Part shown: positions 32,466-44,846 of the stretch, piece after piece
How positions within the stretch are numbered: the stretch's first letter is position 1
Layout: each line of letters begins with the position of its first letter
Assembly (NCBI GenBank): GCA_022559845.1
Contig: CM040117.1
Location: 11,308,856 to 11,372,855, forward strand
Length of the DNA stretch: 64,000 nucleotides
Origin: Amorphophallus konjac
Taxonomy: Eukaryota > Streptophyta > Magnoliopsida > Alismatales > Araceae
Reading direction: 5' to 3'
Notes under the pieces: generated by a model
Told to the model about the DNA's origin: nothing
Database searches by the model: none
Seen by the model: the letters and a program-made list of their open reading frames with translations, nothing else
Translations under genes and position numbers: made by a program

Positions 32466-33833
32466 TGTAACGACCCGAGAATCCGATTATCGGGAAGGCC
32501 CGATAACCCGAGACTCGAACCGCCGCCCACGAGCCGGGAGGGCTCGGAAGGGCTAAAAAGGAGTGTTGAGGTACAAAGAAATAGGAAATAAAGTAGGATA
32601 ATTCAACAATTAACAGAATTAAATAAACAACTACAACAGAGTCCAATCCAACAGAAGTACAGTCTAAAGCAGTAAAACGTACCGCATGCCAAGTGAACAC
32701 TCGGCCCGACAAGCTGGCAACTAAGAACCTTCGCACAGCACCCTCGAACCTCAAGGCAGAACCACCGCACCTGAAAAGCAGGGGTGAGCCTCCTGTCACT
32801 GGCCTAGTAGGGATCCCGCGGAACCCCAACTGAGAGACAACGGCGGCATGGAAATCAGTAACTATGAAAGCAGGAAAGTAACTACGGTGGCCGACAAAAC
32901 CTCGGCTCTACAGCTACTCCTACTGTACCATAAAACACGATCCGATCTCCCAGTCGGGGGACAATCAAGTCACACACTTGACATCCCGATTCCACGATCG
33001 GGGACCACCAGACACGAACCGCCCTAGCCACGCTACTAGGAAAACACCGCGATACCTCCATAGCGGAGGCCTGCCCTCACAAAAGGGCCCGAGCCAAAAC
33101 CACACGGTCACGGAACACGGTCACGACCTCACCATCGTGAACACAACGCTGTCTGGGGAAAGGCCCTTGGTGACGCTCACCGGAAACCCCAGACCTCGAC
33201 TCCGGGAACACTCCCGAAACCACTCACGAAGTCCCGTCTCGCGGACGAAAATAGAACTCGGTACATGATAACTCACGTCACGTGACAGGAGCACCACCCA
33301 CTAGAAGAACGACCGGATGCGTCCCCTGACGTCTTACACCACGTCACAAGTGTCTAGCTACAATGCCCTAGGCGGAGACTCAGACACACTCAGTAACCAG
33401 TACCTCAGAACCAGGACTAGTTGGGGTCGCGCCTGTCGGCACCGTCCGACGCCCCCAACCTCGTGTGCACACTCAGACCATACACCCTAAGCATGTCCTC
33501 TAGATGGTAATTCCCCCTAAGCCCGGACTCGACTGTACGTGGGGGCCCTACGCTAACCAGCCTACTCACCGTCTCTCTCGGGTCAGCCGCTCCACCACTC
33601 CCGGGTGGGTCAGCACACGCGTGCCGTAAGAAGGCTACGACTAGTGGACGTGTCACAGAACGTGGACACAGAAAATCACGCACGCACCCATCGTGAGTAA
33701 CGCGAAGTAACAAGTGGCTCAAAGCCACCCGACTCTGGACGGCCCACTAGACCTACTAAACCCAACGGCCTTTGAGTCACAAGACTCGGGGTCAAGACCG
33801 TTGCACACGACAGCACTTAGCCGTCAATCTGGC
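32466..33833 (-). repeat. Solo LTR C, 3' portion
   Basis: Reverse complement of roughly LTR positions 2040-3406 of A. It ends at the CTGGC pentamer (33829-33833) duplicated by insertion of F. Confidence 0.85.
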
Positions 33834-34088
33834 TGTTGGGTCCCGTAGTGCAGGAACACGGATCTAGAGGGGGGGGGGGTGAATAGATCCTACTACTAAA
33901 AACTATGACCGATTAAAAACATAAACAAGCGCACAGCGGAATTAACAACCTTGACGAGATTGAAGATTACACTCAAGCAAGATGATTGAATTCTCTCAAT
34001 CTCACCGTTCACACACGATTAGGATAAACACATTAAGCTATTAAACATAACAAGGCAAACCACAATGCAAACCATAGGACACTGAGAT

Positions 34089-34103
34089 TTTTAATGTGGT
34101 TCG
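34089..34103 (-). promoter_or_regulatory. Conserved Sirevirus LTR motif (element F 3' LTR copy)
   Basis: CGAACCACATTAAAA on the minus strand (one change from the CGAACCACCTTAAAA of the other LTR at 41552-41565). It follows the stem-loop chain in transcript order. Confidence 0.7.
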
Positions 34104-34131
34104 GGACCACGACGGGCTCCCTACGTTCACC

Positions 34132-34308
34132 CCTCACCAAACCCGGTGAGGCTTCACTCGGGGAAAAATCCCCAACACAGAGACGACGCTCAAAACACAC
34201 ACGGATACGGAGACGAAGTCTCCCACACGATCCGACGACCGGATCACAAACACACACATGATCCGACGACCGGATCACAACACACACACGATCCGACGAC
34301 CGGATCAC

Positions 34309-34344
<36 letters not shown>

Positions 34345-34418
34345 ACAACAATCGCAGCACAATGACACAAACACGATCGCACGAAGGCGATCAAACACGA
34401 CCGTATACACAAACGGTC
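34132..34418 (-). repeat. Stem-loop chain in element F 3' LTR
   Basis: Perfect inverted repeats at 34132-34151 (CCTCACC/GGTGAGG), 34160-34173 (GGGGA/TCCCC), 34209-34223 (GGAGAC/GTCTCC), three copies of GATCCG/CGGATC at 34229-34245, 34260-34276 and 34290-34306, and 34399-34418 (GACCGT/ACGGTC). The region lies about 380-670 nt downstream of the TATA box in the minus-strand transcript. The other LTR (about 41583-41870) keeps most stems, with some point changes. Confidence 0.8.
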
Positions 34419-34796
34419 ACACACACAAATATCTCTAATGTTCAAAAAATAAACACAAATATTCAAGCATGCTCAAACCCAAAATACAGATCATAGAACG
34501 TATCACAAAGAACTGATAGAAGACATAGAAGTGATCCCCCTTTGTTCTTCAAGGCCGGTTGATGATGTTCCTTGAACCACGAGTTGGAGAGAAGCCGGAT
34601 GAAGACGTTTCTTGCGTCCTCTTGATCCTCTCTTCGATCCGCACCTTTTCTTCTTCTTCCACGATCTCCAAATCTTCACGGAAGTAGATGATCTCCTCCT
34701 TGCAAGAGCTCCACCACGTTCTCCCCTTTTCTTCACCTATACGAATGAACAAATGTGCATTAGGGTTAATCACTACTGAAATTCGGAGCAACACAT

Positions 34797-34808
34797 TGAT
34801 ATATATAG
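34797..34808 (-). promoter_or_regulatory. Element F LTR TATA box
   Basis: CCTATATATATC on the minus strand, downstream of the GGGTCGACCC cluster. The other LTR has it near 42243-42254. Confidence 0.7.
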
Positions 34809-34954
34809 GAGACAGACCAAATGACCCATATACCCCTTTTAAAATGAGTTTAAAACACCCTAACATGATTAGGAACTATTAGGGTATATTTTAGAATGGT
34901 TTAATAGGGTTTTCAATAAGTTTAAAACATTTTCGTAAGTCCCGTCCGGAAGGG

Positions 34955-35140
34955 GTCGACCCTTGGGGTCGCCCCTCGGGCAACAGGTTGCTGGAAAACA
35001 CAAAACATCATCTTCTGTTATAGGGGTCGACCCTCGACAACCAGGTTGCTGCCGGGGCCAAAAAATGAGCCAAGATTACAGGGGTCGACCCCATGGGTCG
35101 ACCCTTGCAGTGGGGGTCGACCCCTGGGGTCGACCCTTTC
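34955..35140. repeat. GGGTCGACCC palindrome cluster in element F U3
   Basis: About six copies of GGGTCGACCC or near variants within 190 bp, interleaved with two CAGGTTGCTG words. The cluster is about 150-340 bp upstream of the TATA box on the element strand. The matching cluster in the 5' LTR (about 42398-42595) is partly degraded. Confidence 0.8.
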
Positions 35141-36548
35141 AGGCAGGGTACATAAAAACAGCTCTACGCGCTTCGGCGGCAGGAATTAATTCTCCTAGCT
35201 CCGAACTCCGATCGAAGCGAGACTGGAAGCGTTAGAAAGAGGACTCCCAGAGATACAACATAAAATTTTTAGAGGGGAGATCCAATAGTCGGATTGAAAA
35301 TGGTGAAGACTGTAAGATAGTTTGAGTTTGAAAAATAACTAAAACCTCCATCAAACCAAAGGGAAACAATTGATTAAATGTTACCATAATCCCATGAAGA
35401 TCAACAATGATTTTGCATCCTGAAAAACATGATAAACCAAGAGGTTAGTTGAGAATCAAACTCATGAATCAAGCATTAACAATCTCTACAAGGGAGATCA
35501 ACATTCAAACACAAGGTGACTAAATCTTCAACAATAAAATGCTTCACCACACAAGTGTTAACAAGTATACCAAATGCAAAGCATGCATAATTATCATGGA
35601 ACCACATTCATTCAAATGACATTCTTGTTGACAAAAACTAATATTCATGAAGCCTTATTTTCACGAGGAATATTATCTTCACATGCATCTCACACATCAG
35701 TATATACCAATCATGTAAACATGTTTTCTCATGAATTCTCTTGAGTACAGGGCATGTGCATTCTTCCAAGCATGTTTCACAAATTCATGCACACATTGAA
35801 ATCACAATAACTCTATGAATGATATGTCACTATCAGTCAATTAGAAATGTGTGTTCAGTGAACACAATCTCATAGATTAAGACCCAAAAGAAGTCATCTC
35901 CAGAAAAGCCATCTTCATGCAATTCTTTCATACAGAAGTCATTAACTCAAGCTTTTAGAGCAAAGTACACATGACCAATCATTCATCCAATGCATGAGCA
36001 ATATGGAACCAACTTTCATGAAGTCTTGTATGAATATTTCAAGCCCAAAAATATTATGAAGAAAATGCATGAAAATATCCAACCAAGACGTTGAAAGCTA
36101 TTCGATGAAATGAATGAAATGTAGAAGAATCATTGCAATGCAATGAGAGAGGCAACCCCCTTTTTTCAATAAGATCTTCATTGATGCACTCCTTTGAGTT
36201 CCAAACATGAATCATGGATTTTGATCCTGCAAATCAAAATATTCAAGGCATGAGATCCTTAAATACAAATCATTCATATAACTTTCAAACATGAACAGAG
36301 TTAACCCCCTTTAAGAAGAAGAGCCTCATTGATGGACTCCTTAAGATTCCAGGTATGAGTCATGAAGTTGTATTCCTACAAACCAACATAAATATAACCA
36401 AGTGTTCAGATGACTGTCAAGAGTGAACATTAACTCCATCAACTCATCAACTCAAGATATAACACATGTTGCTCAATGAACCACATACACATACAAACAC
36501 AATCGTTTTGATATCATTGAAACCAAACACCAACTAGGGGATGCAACA

Positions 36549-39132
36549 ATCTCCCCCTTTTTGATGATGACAAAATGATGTATGTGATAATACAGATTTT
36601 GCAAACATGGGCAAACATTGAGCATACACCAATTCTTCCATGCTCCCCAAGACAATAACAAGTATAAGGCATTGAGCACACACATTAAATATTCTCCCCC
36701 TTTTTGTCATCTACAAAAAGATAGAGGGTATGTGACACAAAATGAATATGTGAGGCCAAATGATAAGTTTTCAATTTAAATGCCAATTGATGTTAAGTAG
36801 GGGCTCAACCATATGAAACCAAGTGTTGATCAAGGTAGAGGCACAAACATAGACAATGTCAATTCTCGAAGAGAGAGAGAGAGCCTCAAAGAGTGCATTT
36901 GTTGATCATGATACCATTTGTTGGTTGAACTCATTTTGGCATTTATGTAACATGAAGTGTTCATAATATGCATTTCAGAATGAACGGTGCCAATTGTTGA
37001 AAAGTATGGATTTGATCAAGATGATATCATGAATGGCCTATATGCATGCTGAAAATGTCAAATATGCAAATATGCAAATTAGCACTGAATATGCACTATG
37101 TGAATGCTAATCATGCAAGTTATGAAGCGATGCACAAGATGACTGATATCCTTCAAATGTAAGGTTTATGCTCAGAATTAGACTCAAGGGGAATGTATGA
37201 ACATGCAAGCACACAAGCACAATCGTCATGAACACAAATATTACATATAGTAACTCCCCCTTAATGAGGCACGGGTTAAGAAAAGAGCACGTGATTCAAA
37301 TTCAAGAGTATAAGACATGAAGCATAATTAAAAGGTTTTGTGCATACACAACTAGGAGTACTACATAAACCATGAATGTAGGTAAATTCATAAAATACAT
37401 ATATCACAAAAATGCCCATGTGAAATGTGAGGCAATGACTAATGAGCTTCAAAACATATGGATTTTCAGATTTTCTAAAGAACACTAGAAGGTAATCTCC
37501 TCTCTACACTTTCACTTTAGATTCTCGACTATCGGTAGCTTCGCACAACCCCTATTTTGATTCTTTTAATGGACGTCACTTTTCGGCACGAGTTTCCTCA
37601 TATCTCTCAATGGGGATTCCCGGCTACTTGGATTCGTCACACATATGAATTTTTATTTCTCCTTTTGACACGAGTTTCCTCCTTTGTTTACGGGGGGATT
37701 CCCGGTTACTCGGATCCACATTCCACTTATTCCATTTTTTGTGGGATAGACAGTTTTTTCCTCACGATTACTCTTTAATGTCCATGTAGAGATTCAAGTT
37801 CCCTTTAAAGTGTTGGAAGGAATTTCTTAAATCCTTATCAATGAAAGTCATTAATTCATTATGTGCAAGAGTGTGAGGGTAAAATTTTATTTTGCACGTA
37901 TAAAATAAATTTGACAAGACACGGGTATGACTCCCCCTAAATGTATGCACGGTCGGAAACAAATCCTCCCCCTTAATATATGACATGTATCACATATGAA
38001 TAAAATCACTGCATTGTTATTTATCAAGGAGGTGAGGTCTTAGAATTTTTCAAGAAAGGTTTTATAAAATAAATACATACACGCATGCAAGGATTTATGA
38101 AAGCATTCATGCAAGCATTCATGAATCAAGGGATGCAAATATCATGAAATATATGCCTATGCTCTATATGCATGAATATGCAATATGCAACTTTTTGTCA
38201 TTTTATATGCATAGTATGTGAATGATATACAAAGATGCCAATGCATTCTTTTTATGCAAGTTTTCAGTTTTTGTAATGACTTGAGCATATAAGAAAAACA
38301 TGAACCAGGTGAATGTATGAGATGGATTTTCAATAACATTTCAATAGCTTAGAGTATCATCCACAAACCAAACAGATTTTACAGGTTCTGGTACGAGGTG
38401 GAGGTGAAGATTCGAAAACCCAACTCACACATAGTGGGAGTTTCTAGGTGGACATAATCCACCCTTCCACTACACACCATTTGATATACCAGATACTCAA
38501 ATACACTCAGATGCACATGCATTTCATATTGAAAAGTATTCAGTAGGTAAAGACATCATGTTTGATCCTCAAAATTTTCAGATTCATTCAACCAATGAGA
38601 CATGTTCATCATAGCTGAATACAAGAACAACAGATCAAGTTCAAAAATAATATCTGTCAAAGGAACAATTCTACATTTCAGAAATTTTGCCTTCTTGAAG
38701 CAAGAATGAATTTTAGATTCAATTTGAAAGCACATGCAAATCAAAGGCAAATTGATTTCCTTCAAAACACAAGGTTCCTTATAAGCCAAATAATTCAATT
38801 TTTGAATTTTGGTACAAGGCGGAGAACATAGGTCCAAAGACCACCATCACGCTTAGTGGAAGTATCCAGTTGAACGTAGTCCAACCTTCTCTAACCACCA
38901 TTTGATATACCAAATATTCATCTATTGAAGAAATGTATGGCTTGTGAAGAATTTTGAGCACAACATGAGAACATACCAAAATCTCATTCCAAAACATCAA
39001 AACCACCAAGTTTGACAATGAAGGAGCAAAGTTGGAGTTTTACCATATGAGTGTGCCTTGTTCCATTTTACTGGAACCCCTTTCATTCTTTGTTTACCTC
39101 AAGGCACACCTTCAGCACAACTGACTCATTTG
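36549..39132 (-). other. Element F spacer in place of pol
   Basis: 2.6 kb between gag and the 3' LTR with no long coding frame. On the element strand the polypurine tract is at 36549-36563, with further similar tracts near 36693, 37253, 37931 and 37966. Two diverged copies of a module of about 100 bp ending in CCATTTGATATACC on the plus strand lie at 38389-38490 and 38808-38911; a third relative is in G (53007-53090). A duplication of about 80 bp (CACGAGTTTCCTC...GGGGATTCCCGG) is at 37585-37640 and 37665-37725. Confidence 0.7.
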
Positions 39133-41226
39133 TCAGATTTTGGGCACCCAAGCCTTCTTGGGTCCTTGGATATTAGAAGCATTTCTTTCAAAAGTTTTCT
39201 TTGACATTTTCATTGCCACCTTGTCATCACTTTCCATGATCCTGCAATCCTTAATAACATGTCCACGGTTTTCACAATAAAGGCATTGAGGAGAAGTAAT
39301 TTTACCAAAAGACTTCCTTTTTGGAGTAAAGGAGGTTTCAAATCCATTCCATCTTCTATTTTCAAAAGGTCTAGATTTAACAAAATTAGACCTAACATGC
39401 ATTCTAGAAGCATGGAAATTTTCTGTTTTCAAAAACCAACATTCCTTCATTACATGCCCGTACTTCCCACAATGAAAGTAACAAGGAGATGTGGGTTTAC
39501 GGAATGACTTTCCATTGTTTGCATGAGTGTTTATGAATAAGTTTCTCTTATAAGATGAAGACCCATGAGCATTGGAAGCATGTTCAGTTCTGAATTTTCT
39601 TTGAAACTTCAACTTAGCATTCATGACACGATAGTCATCATTTTGTTTGACAAAGCAATCATTCATGACATGGCCAAATTTGTGACAATAAAAGCATGAG
39701 ACATTTTTCTTTTTGCATGTAAGTTTATCATCCTTTTTCATGACAACACAATCATCCATCATATGTCCAAACATACCACAATAGAAACATTCAACATTAG
39801 ACTTTGATTTTTGAAATCTATTTGGCATGGTTGGTTTGACATTTTTCTTTTTCGTAAAATTATTTTCAGAAGTTTTCTTTTGAAAAATGGGAGGAGGAGC
39901 TTTGGAGGTGCTAGGAGTGTCAGATTCATGAACAAAAGAGGTCTTCATTTTTGATTCAAAAGATTTTTTATTGACCGAGATATAACCAAGACCCTCTTTT
40001 TGAAAGTTCAATTTAATACCTAGCAATGTGTCTAAGTTCTCCTTCCCTTTGACAAATTTAGACAAGTTATTTTTCAAATCATTTGTCTCTTTTTCACATG
40101 CAAGGATTTTCTCACTGAGCAAACAATTCACAGATTCCAAGTTTTCATTCTCTTTCAAGATTTCCTTATTTTCATCATTCATGGCATAGAGTTTTTCAGT
40201 TAAGTTTTCAAGAACTTTCTCAGTTTCAACAAACTTTGAAATCTTAGCAAGCAATTTTTCATTCTCAGATTTCAACAAGAAGATTTCTTTTTCAAGTTTA
40301 TCAAAGCATCTCAATCTTCCTTCTAGTAAGGAATTCTGAATTAACATGACACCATTTTTCTTTTTAAGTTCTTCATTTTCATTCATGATGCTTTTGCTAT
40401 CAATTTCAGAATCAAGTAGCTTTTCAAACATTTTATCATCATCAGACAAAGAAGCTAGCTTGTTCTTTAAATATTCTTTATTTTTCTCAAGCATGGAGAT
40501 TTTAGACATGAAGAATGTATTTTGCTCACAGAGCTCATCACACTCATTTTCAATTTGAAAAGATGTGTTGTGTTTTCTAGCCATTTCAACATCTTCATTC
40601 AAACAGAAAATCTCTTCTGAAAGTAATTCAATTTTTGATTCAAAAGATTCATTTTGTTCTTGCAGATGTTCAATTTTTGACTCTAAGATTTTACAGTTCT
40701 CACAGGAGGTATTAGCATGCCTATTCTCATTAATCTTCCTTTTCAAGGTTTTATTTTCAGATTTGAGTTTCTTGCATTTATCATACACTGTAACATATGC
40801 CATTTACCATTCCTCAATAGAGAGTTCTTCGGATTCAGAATTTACCTCATCATAGTTTTCTTCATTGAGTTGATCATCATTGTCGGCCATGAGATAATTT
40901 TGTCCTTCCATCTCTTGAGCTTTGATCAACTGATCTATAAGCTCCTTGGCCGTTCTACAAGAAGAAACAAATGGAAACATATGAGTATCAATGGCACTTT
41001 TCAATAAATTTAAGACAATGACATTTTCATGGTTCTTCAATTTATTTTGACTAGACCACTTGGTCTCATCCAAAGGTAATATGTGAGGACCATCATAAAT
41101 CAACTTCCAAAGATTAGGATTAATTAAATTGATCATTCCACACATTTTACCTATCCATGAAGTAACATCAGAACCATTAAGAATAGGAAGGCAATTTATC
41201 GACATGTGCTCAATAGAAAAATTCAT
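39133..41226 (-). pseudogene. gag: Element F gag-like gene with four zinc knuckles
   Basis: The frame begins at ATG 41226 and reads to 39133, about 697 codons, with a single in-frame TAA at 40804-40806. The N-terminal 130 residues recall the first part of Sirevirus capsid (WKLIYDGPHILP, TAKELIDQLIKAQE). The middle and end of that domain, and the knuckle that follows it in E and G, are missing. Next come an acidic stretch, about 260 residues of charged coiled-coil-like sequence (about 40780-40000), and four knuckles between 39245 and 39790: three canonical CX2CX4HX4C (CFYC.., CFYC.., CLYC..) and one with a shifted first cysteine. It ends AWVPKI, the usual gag end. Apart from the one stop it is intact, so a working product existed recently. 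Such a gag could bind RNA, but capsid assembly alone is doubtful. Confidence 0.85.
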
Positions 41227-41286
41227 GATTATAGAATGCACTAGGATCACTCTGTAGATCGTGAGATCTAGGGATAGCAGAGCCTC

Positions 41287-41299
41287 GCTCTGATACTAA
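41287..41299 (-). other. Element F primer-binding site
   Basis: TTAGTATCAGAGC on the minus strand lies directly inside the 5' LTR end (41301). It has one mismatch to the initiator-Met complement. Confidence 0.8.
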
Positions 41300-41300
41300 T

Positions 41301-44005
41301 TGTTGGGTCCCGTAGTGCAGGAACACGGATCTAGAGGGGGGGTGAATAGATCCTACTACTAAAAACTATGATCGATTAAAAACATAAACAAGCGCACAGC
41401 GGAATTAACAACCTTGACGAGATTGAAGATTACACTCAAGCAAGATGATTGAATTCTCTCAATCTCACCGTTCACACACGATTAGGATAAACACATTAAG
41501 CTATTAAACATAACAAGGCAAACCACAATGCAAACCATAGGACACTGAGATTTTTAAGGTGGTTCGGGACCACGACGGGCTCCCTACGTCCACCCCTCAC
41601 CAAACCCGGTGAGGCTTCACTCGGGGAAAAATCCCCAACACGGAGACGACGCTCAAAACACATACGGATATGGAGACGAAGTCTCCCACACGATCTGACG
41701 ACCGGATCACAAACACACACACTATCCGACGACCGGATCACAACACACACACGATCCGACGACCGGATCACAACACACACACACACGCTGTAACAATCGC
41801 AGCACAATGGCACAAACACGATCGCACGAAGGCAATCAAACACGACCGTATACACAAACGGTCACACACACAAATATCTCTAATGTTCAGAAAATAAACA
41901 TAAATATTCAAGCATGCTCAAACCCAAAATACAGATCATAGAACATATCACAAAGAACTGATAGAAGACATAGAAGTGATCCCCCTTTGTTCTTCAAGGC
42001 CGGTTGATGATGTTCCTTGAACCACGAGTTGGAGAGAAGCCGGATGAAGACGTTTCTTGCGTCCTCTTAATCCTCTCTTCGATCCGCACCTTTTCTTCTT
42101 CTTCCACGATCTCCAAATCTTCACGGAAGTAGATGATCTCCTCCTTGCAAGAGCTCCACTACGTTCTCCCATTTTCTTCACCTATACGAATGAACAAATG
42201 TGCATTAGGGTTAATCACTACTGAAATTCGGAGCAACACATTGATATATATAGGAGACAGACCAAATGACCCATATACCCCTTTTAAAATGAGTTTAAAA
42301 CACCCTAACATGATTAGGAACCATTAGGGTATATTTTAGAATGGTTTAATAGGGTTTTCAATAAGTTTAAAACACTTTCGTAAGTCCCATCCGGAAGGGG
42401 TCGGGGTCGACCCCTCGGGCAACAGGTTGCTGGAAAACACAAAACATTACCTTCTGTTACAGGGGTCAACCCTTGCAGTGGGGGTCAACCCTCGGTAACC
42501 AGGTTGCTGTCGGGGCCAAAAAATGAGCCAAGATTACAGGGGTCGACCCCATGGGTCGACCCTTGCAGTGGGGTTCGACCCCTGGGGTCGACCCTTTCAG
42601 GCAGGGTACACAAAAACAGCTCTGCGCGCTTCGGCGGCAGGAATTAATTCTCCTAGCTCCGAACTCTGATCGAAGCGAGACTGGAAGCGTTGGAAAGAGG
42701 ACTCCTAGAGCTACAACATAAAATTTTTAGAGCGGGGATCCAATGGTCGGATTGAAAATGGTGAAGACTGTAAGATAGTTTGAGTTTGAAAAATAACTAA
42801 AACCTCCATCAAACCAAAGGGAAACAATTGATTAAATGTTACCATAATCCCATGAAGATCAACAATGATTTTGTATCCTGAAAAACATAATAAACCAAAA
42901 GGTTGGTTGAGAATCAAACTCATGAATCAAGCATTAACAATCTCTACAAGGGAGCTCAACATTCAAACACAAGGCGACTAAATCTTCAATAATAAAATGC
43001 TTCACCACACAAGTGTTAACAAGTATACCAAATGCAAAGCATGCATAATTATCATGGAACCACATTCATTCAAATGGCATTCTTGTTGACAAAAACTAAT
43101 ATTCATAAAGCCTTATTTTCACGAGGAACATTGTCTTCACATGCATCTCACACATCAGTATATACCAATCATGCAAACACGTTTTCTCATGAATTCTCTT
43201 GAGTACATGGCATGTGCATTCTTCCAAGCATGTTTCACAAATTCATGCACACATTGAAATCACAATAACTCTATGAATGATATGTCACTATCAGTCAATT
43301 AGAAATGTGTGTTCAGTGAACACAATCTCATAGATTAAGACCCAAAAGAAGTCATATCCAGAAAAGCCATCTTCATGCAATTCTTTCATACAGAAGTCAT
43401 TAACTCAAACTTTTAGAGCAAAGTACACATGACCAATCATTCATCCAATGCATGAGCAATATGGAACCAACTTTCATGAAGTCTTGTATGAATATTTCAA
43501 GCCCAAAAATATTATGAAGAAAATGCATGAAAATATCCAACCAAGACGTTGAAAGCTATTCGATGAAATGAATGAAATGTAGAAGAATCATTGCAATGCA
43601 ATGAGAGAGGCAACCCCCTTTTTTCAATAAGATCTTCATTGACGCACTCCTTTGAGTTCCAAACATGAAGAATGGATTTTGATCCTGCAAATCAAAATAT
43701 TCAAGGCATGAGATCCTTAAATACAAATCATTCATATAACTTTCAAACATGAACAGAGTTAACCCCTTTAAGAAGAAGAGCCTCATTGATGGACTCCTTA
43801 AGATTCCAAGTATGAGTCATGAAGTTGTATTCCTACAAACCAACATAAATATAACCAAGTGTTCACATGACTGTCAAGAGTGAACATTAACTCCATCAAC
43901 TCATCAACTCAAGATATAACACATGTTGCTCAATGAACCACATACACACACAAACACAATCGTTTTGATATCATTGAAACCAAACACCAACTAGGGGATG
44001 CAACA
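41301..44005 (-). repeat. Element F 5' LTR (2705 bp)
   Basis: The minus-strand LTR runs from 44005 to 41301. It is co-linear with 33834-36548, with a shorter CA repeat (about 41772-41786) and a few deletions in the GGGTCGACCC cluster. Confidence 0.9.
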
Positions 44006-44620
44006 CTGGCCTAATCCCTAGGTCCAAAATAACGATGGGAAGACTCACGAGGCAGTTCACGACTGCCGAGACCCATCCCTCGAGAAGGGAAACTAAGAAA
44101 CCTCCAACCCTAGGCTGGGAGACTGGACTCACTGTCCAAGGCCACACGCTTGGCCCACTCGGAAGCCACCTTCCAGAGAAGCAACGACGTGCGGGGAAAC
44201 CTTACCGCACTCACACCAATACACGGTGACTCGATCTAGCAAGAACACTGAAGCCCGGAACACCTGGGGTCACTCGGACCCGCCATGCCCATGGGCACAC
44301 TTATCGAGATAACACGGTACCTCCAGACACCCCAAAAACACGCTAACAAAACCCACGGGGTTTCCGGGACACTCACGAGGCCAAAGGTCAACCACTGGGT
44401 CACAACCGGGTCGACCGGAGACCAACACAACACAATCGAAATGCTAGAAGGTCACCCGAACCCCTAAACCCACGGGAACACTAATCGAGGTAAACGGAAC
44501 CTCCGGACCCCCAAAGATACGATCGCGGTACTCACGGGGTGCCCGAGACACTCACGGCCAAGGAAGGCATGATCAGCCATAGACTACCCACCCTGGGCCG
44601 CCCGACTGGTCACCTCAAGA

Positions 44621-44846
44621 TCGCGCTACCCTCGTATAGCGCGTTCAAAACAGAACGCGCTATACCCCGGTAGCGCGACGAGATAGATCGCGCTATGACC
44701 CCATAGCGCGACAAAATAGAACGCGCTAGGACCCCCTAGCGCAACAAGATAGAACGCGCTAGGATCCCCTAGCGCTACAAGACCGAACGCACTAGGACCC
44801 CCTAGCGCGACAAGACAGAACGCGCTAGGACCCCATAGCGCGACAG
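44621..44846. repeat. Dyad array of solo LTR C (CGCGCTA...TAGCGCG)
   Basis: Seven inverted repeats about 32-33 bp apart, with spacers like AAGATAGAA. The third (about 44691-44712) has arms CGCGCTATG/CATAGCGCG. The fourth and fifth (about 44722-44741 and 44755-44774) have GCGCTAGG/CCTAGCGC. The fourth pair of the CTA-x-G stem is thus T-A in one and G-C in the others. The array sits in the transcribed part of the LTR, about 640-870 nt downstream of the TATA box, and corresponds in place but not in sequence to the array of A. Confidence 0.8.

Larger units (their letters stand above)
33834..36548 (-). repeat. Element F 3' LTR (2715 bp)
   Basis: On the minus strand it runs from 36548 to 33834. 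It contains a diverged duplication (about 36154-36250 and 36303-36402), GGGTCGACCC palindromes (34955-35140), a TATA box (34797-34808), a stem-loop chain (34418-34132), a CA repeat (about 34307-34342) and the conserved motif (34103-34089). Confidence 0.9.
33834..44005 (-). mobile_element. Element F: gag-only Sirevirus derivative
   Basis: LTRs of 2715 bp (33834-36548) and 2705 bp (41301-44005) with a perfect CTGGC duplication. On the minus strand the LTR begins TGTTGCATCCCC, as in E, and ends GACCCAACA. A primer site (41287-41299), one gag-like gene (39133-41226) and a polypurine tract (36549-36563) are present. Protease, integrase, RT and RNase H are absent. This matches the described class of terminal-repeat elements carrying only gag. 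The LTRs are close to each other, so it moved fairly recently, presumably with another Sirevirus's pol. It lies inside solo LTR C. Confidence 0.9.

Noticed and set aside
34146..34496. Thr/His-repeat frame
   Set aside because: Translation of a CA microsatellite and repeated hairpins inside the LTR of F.
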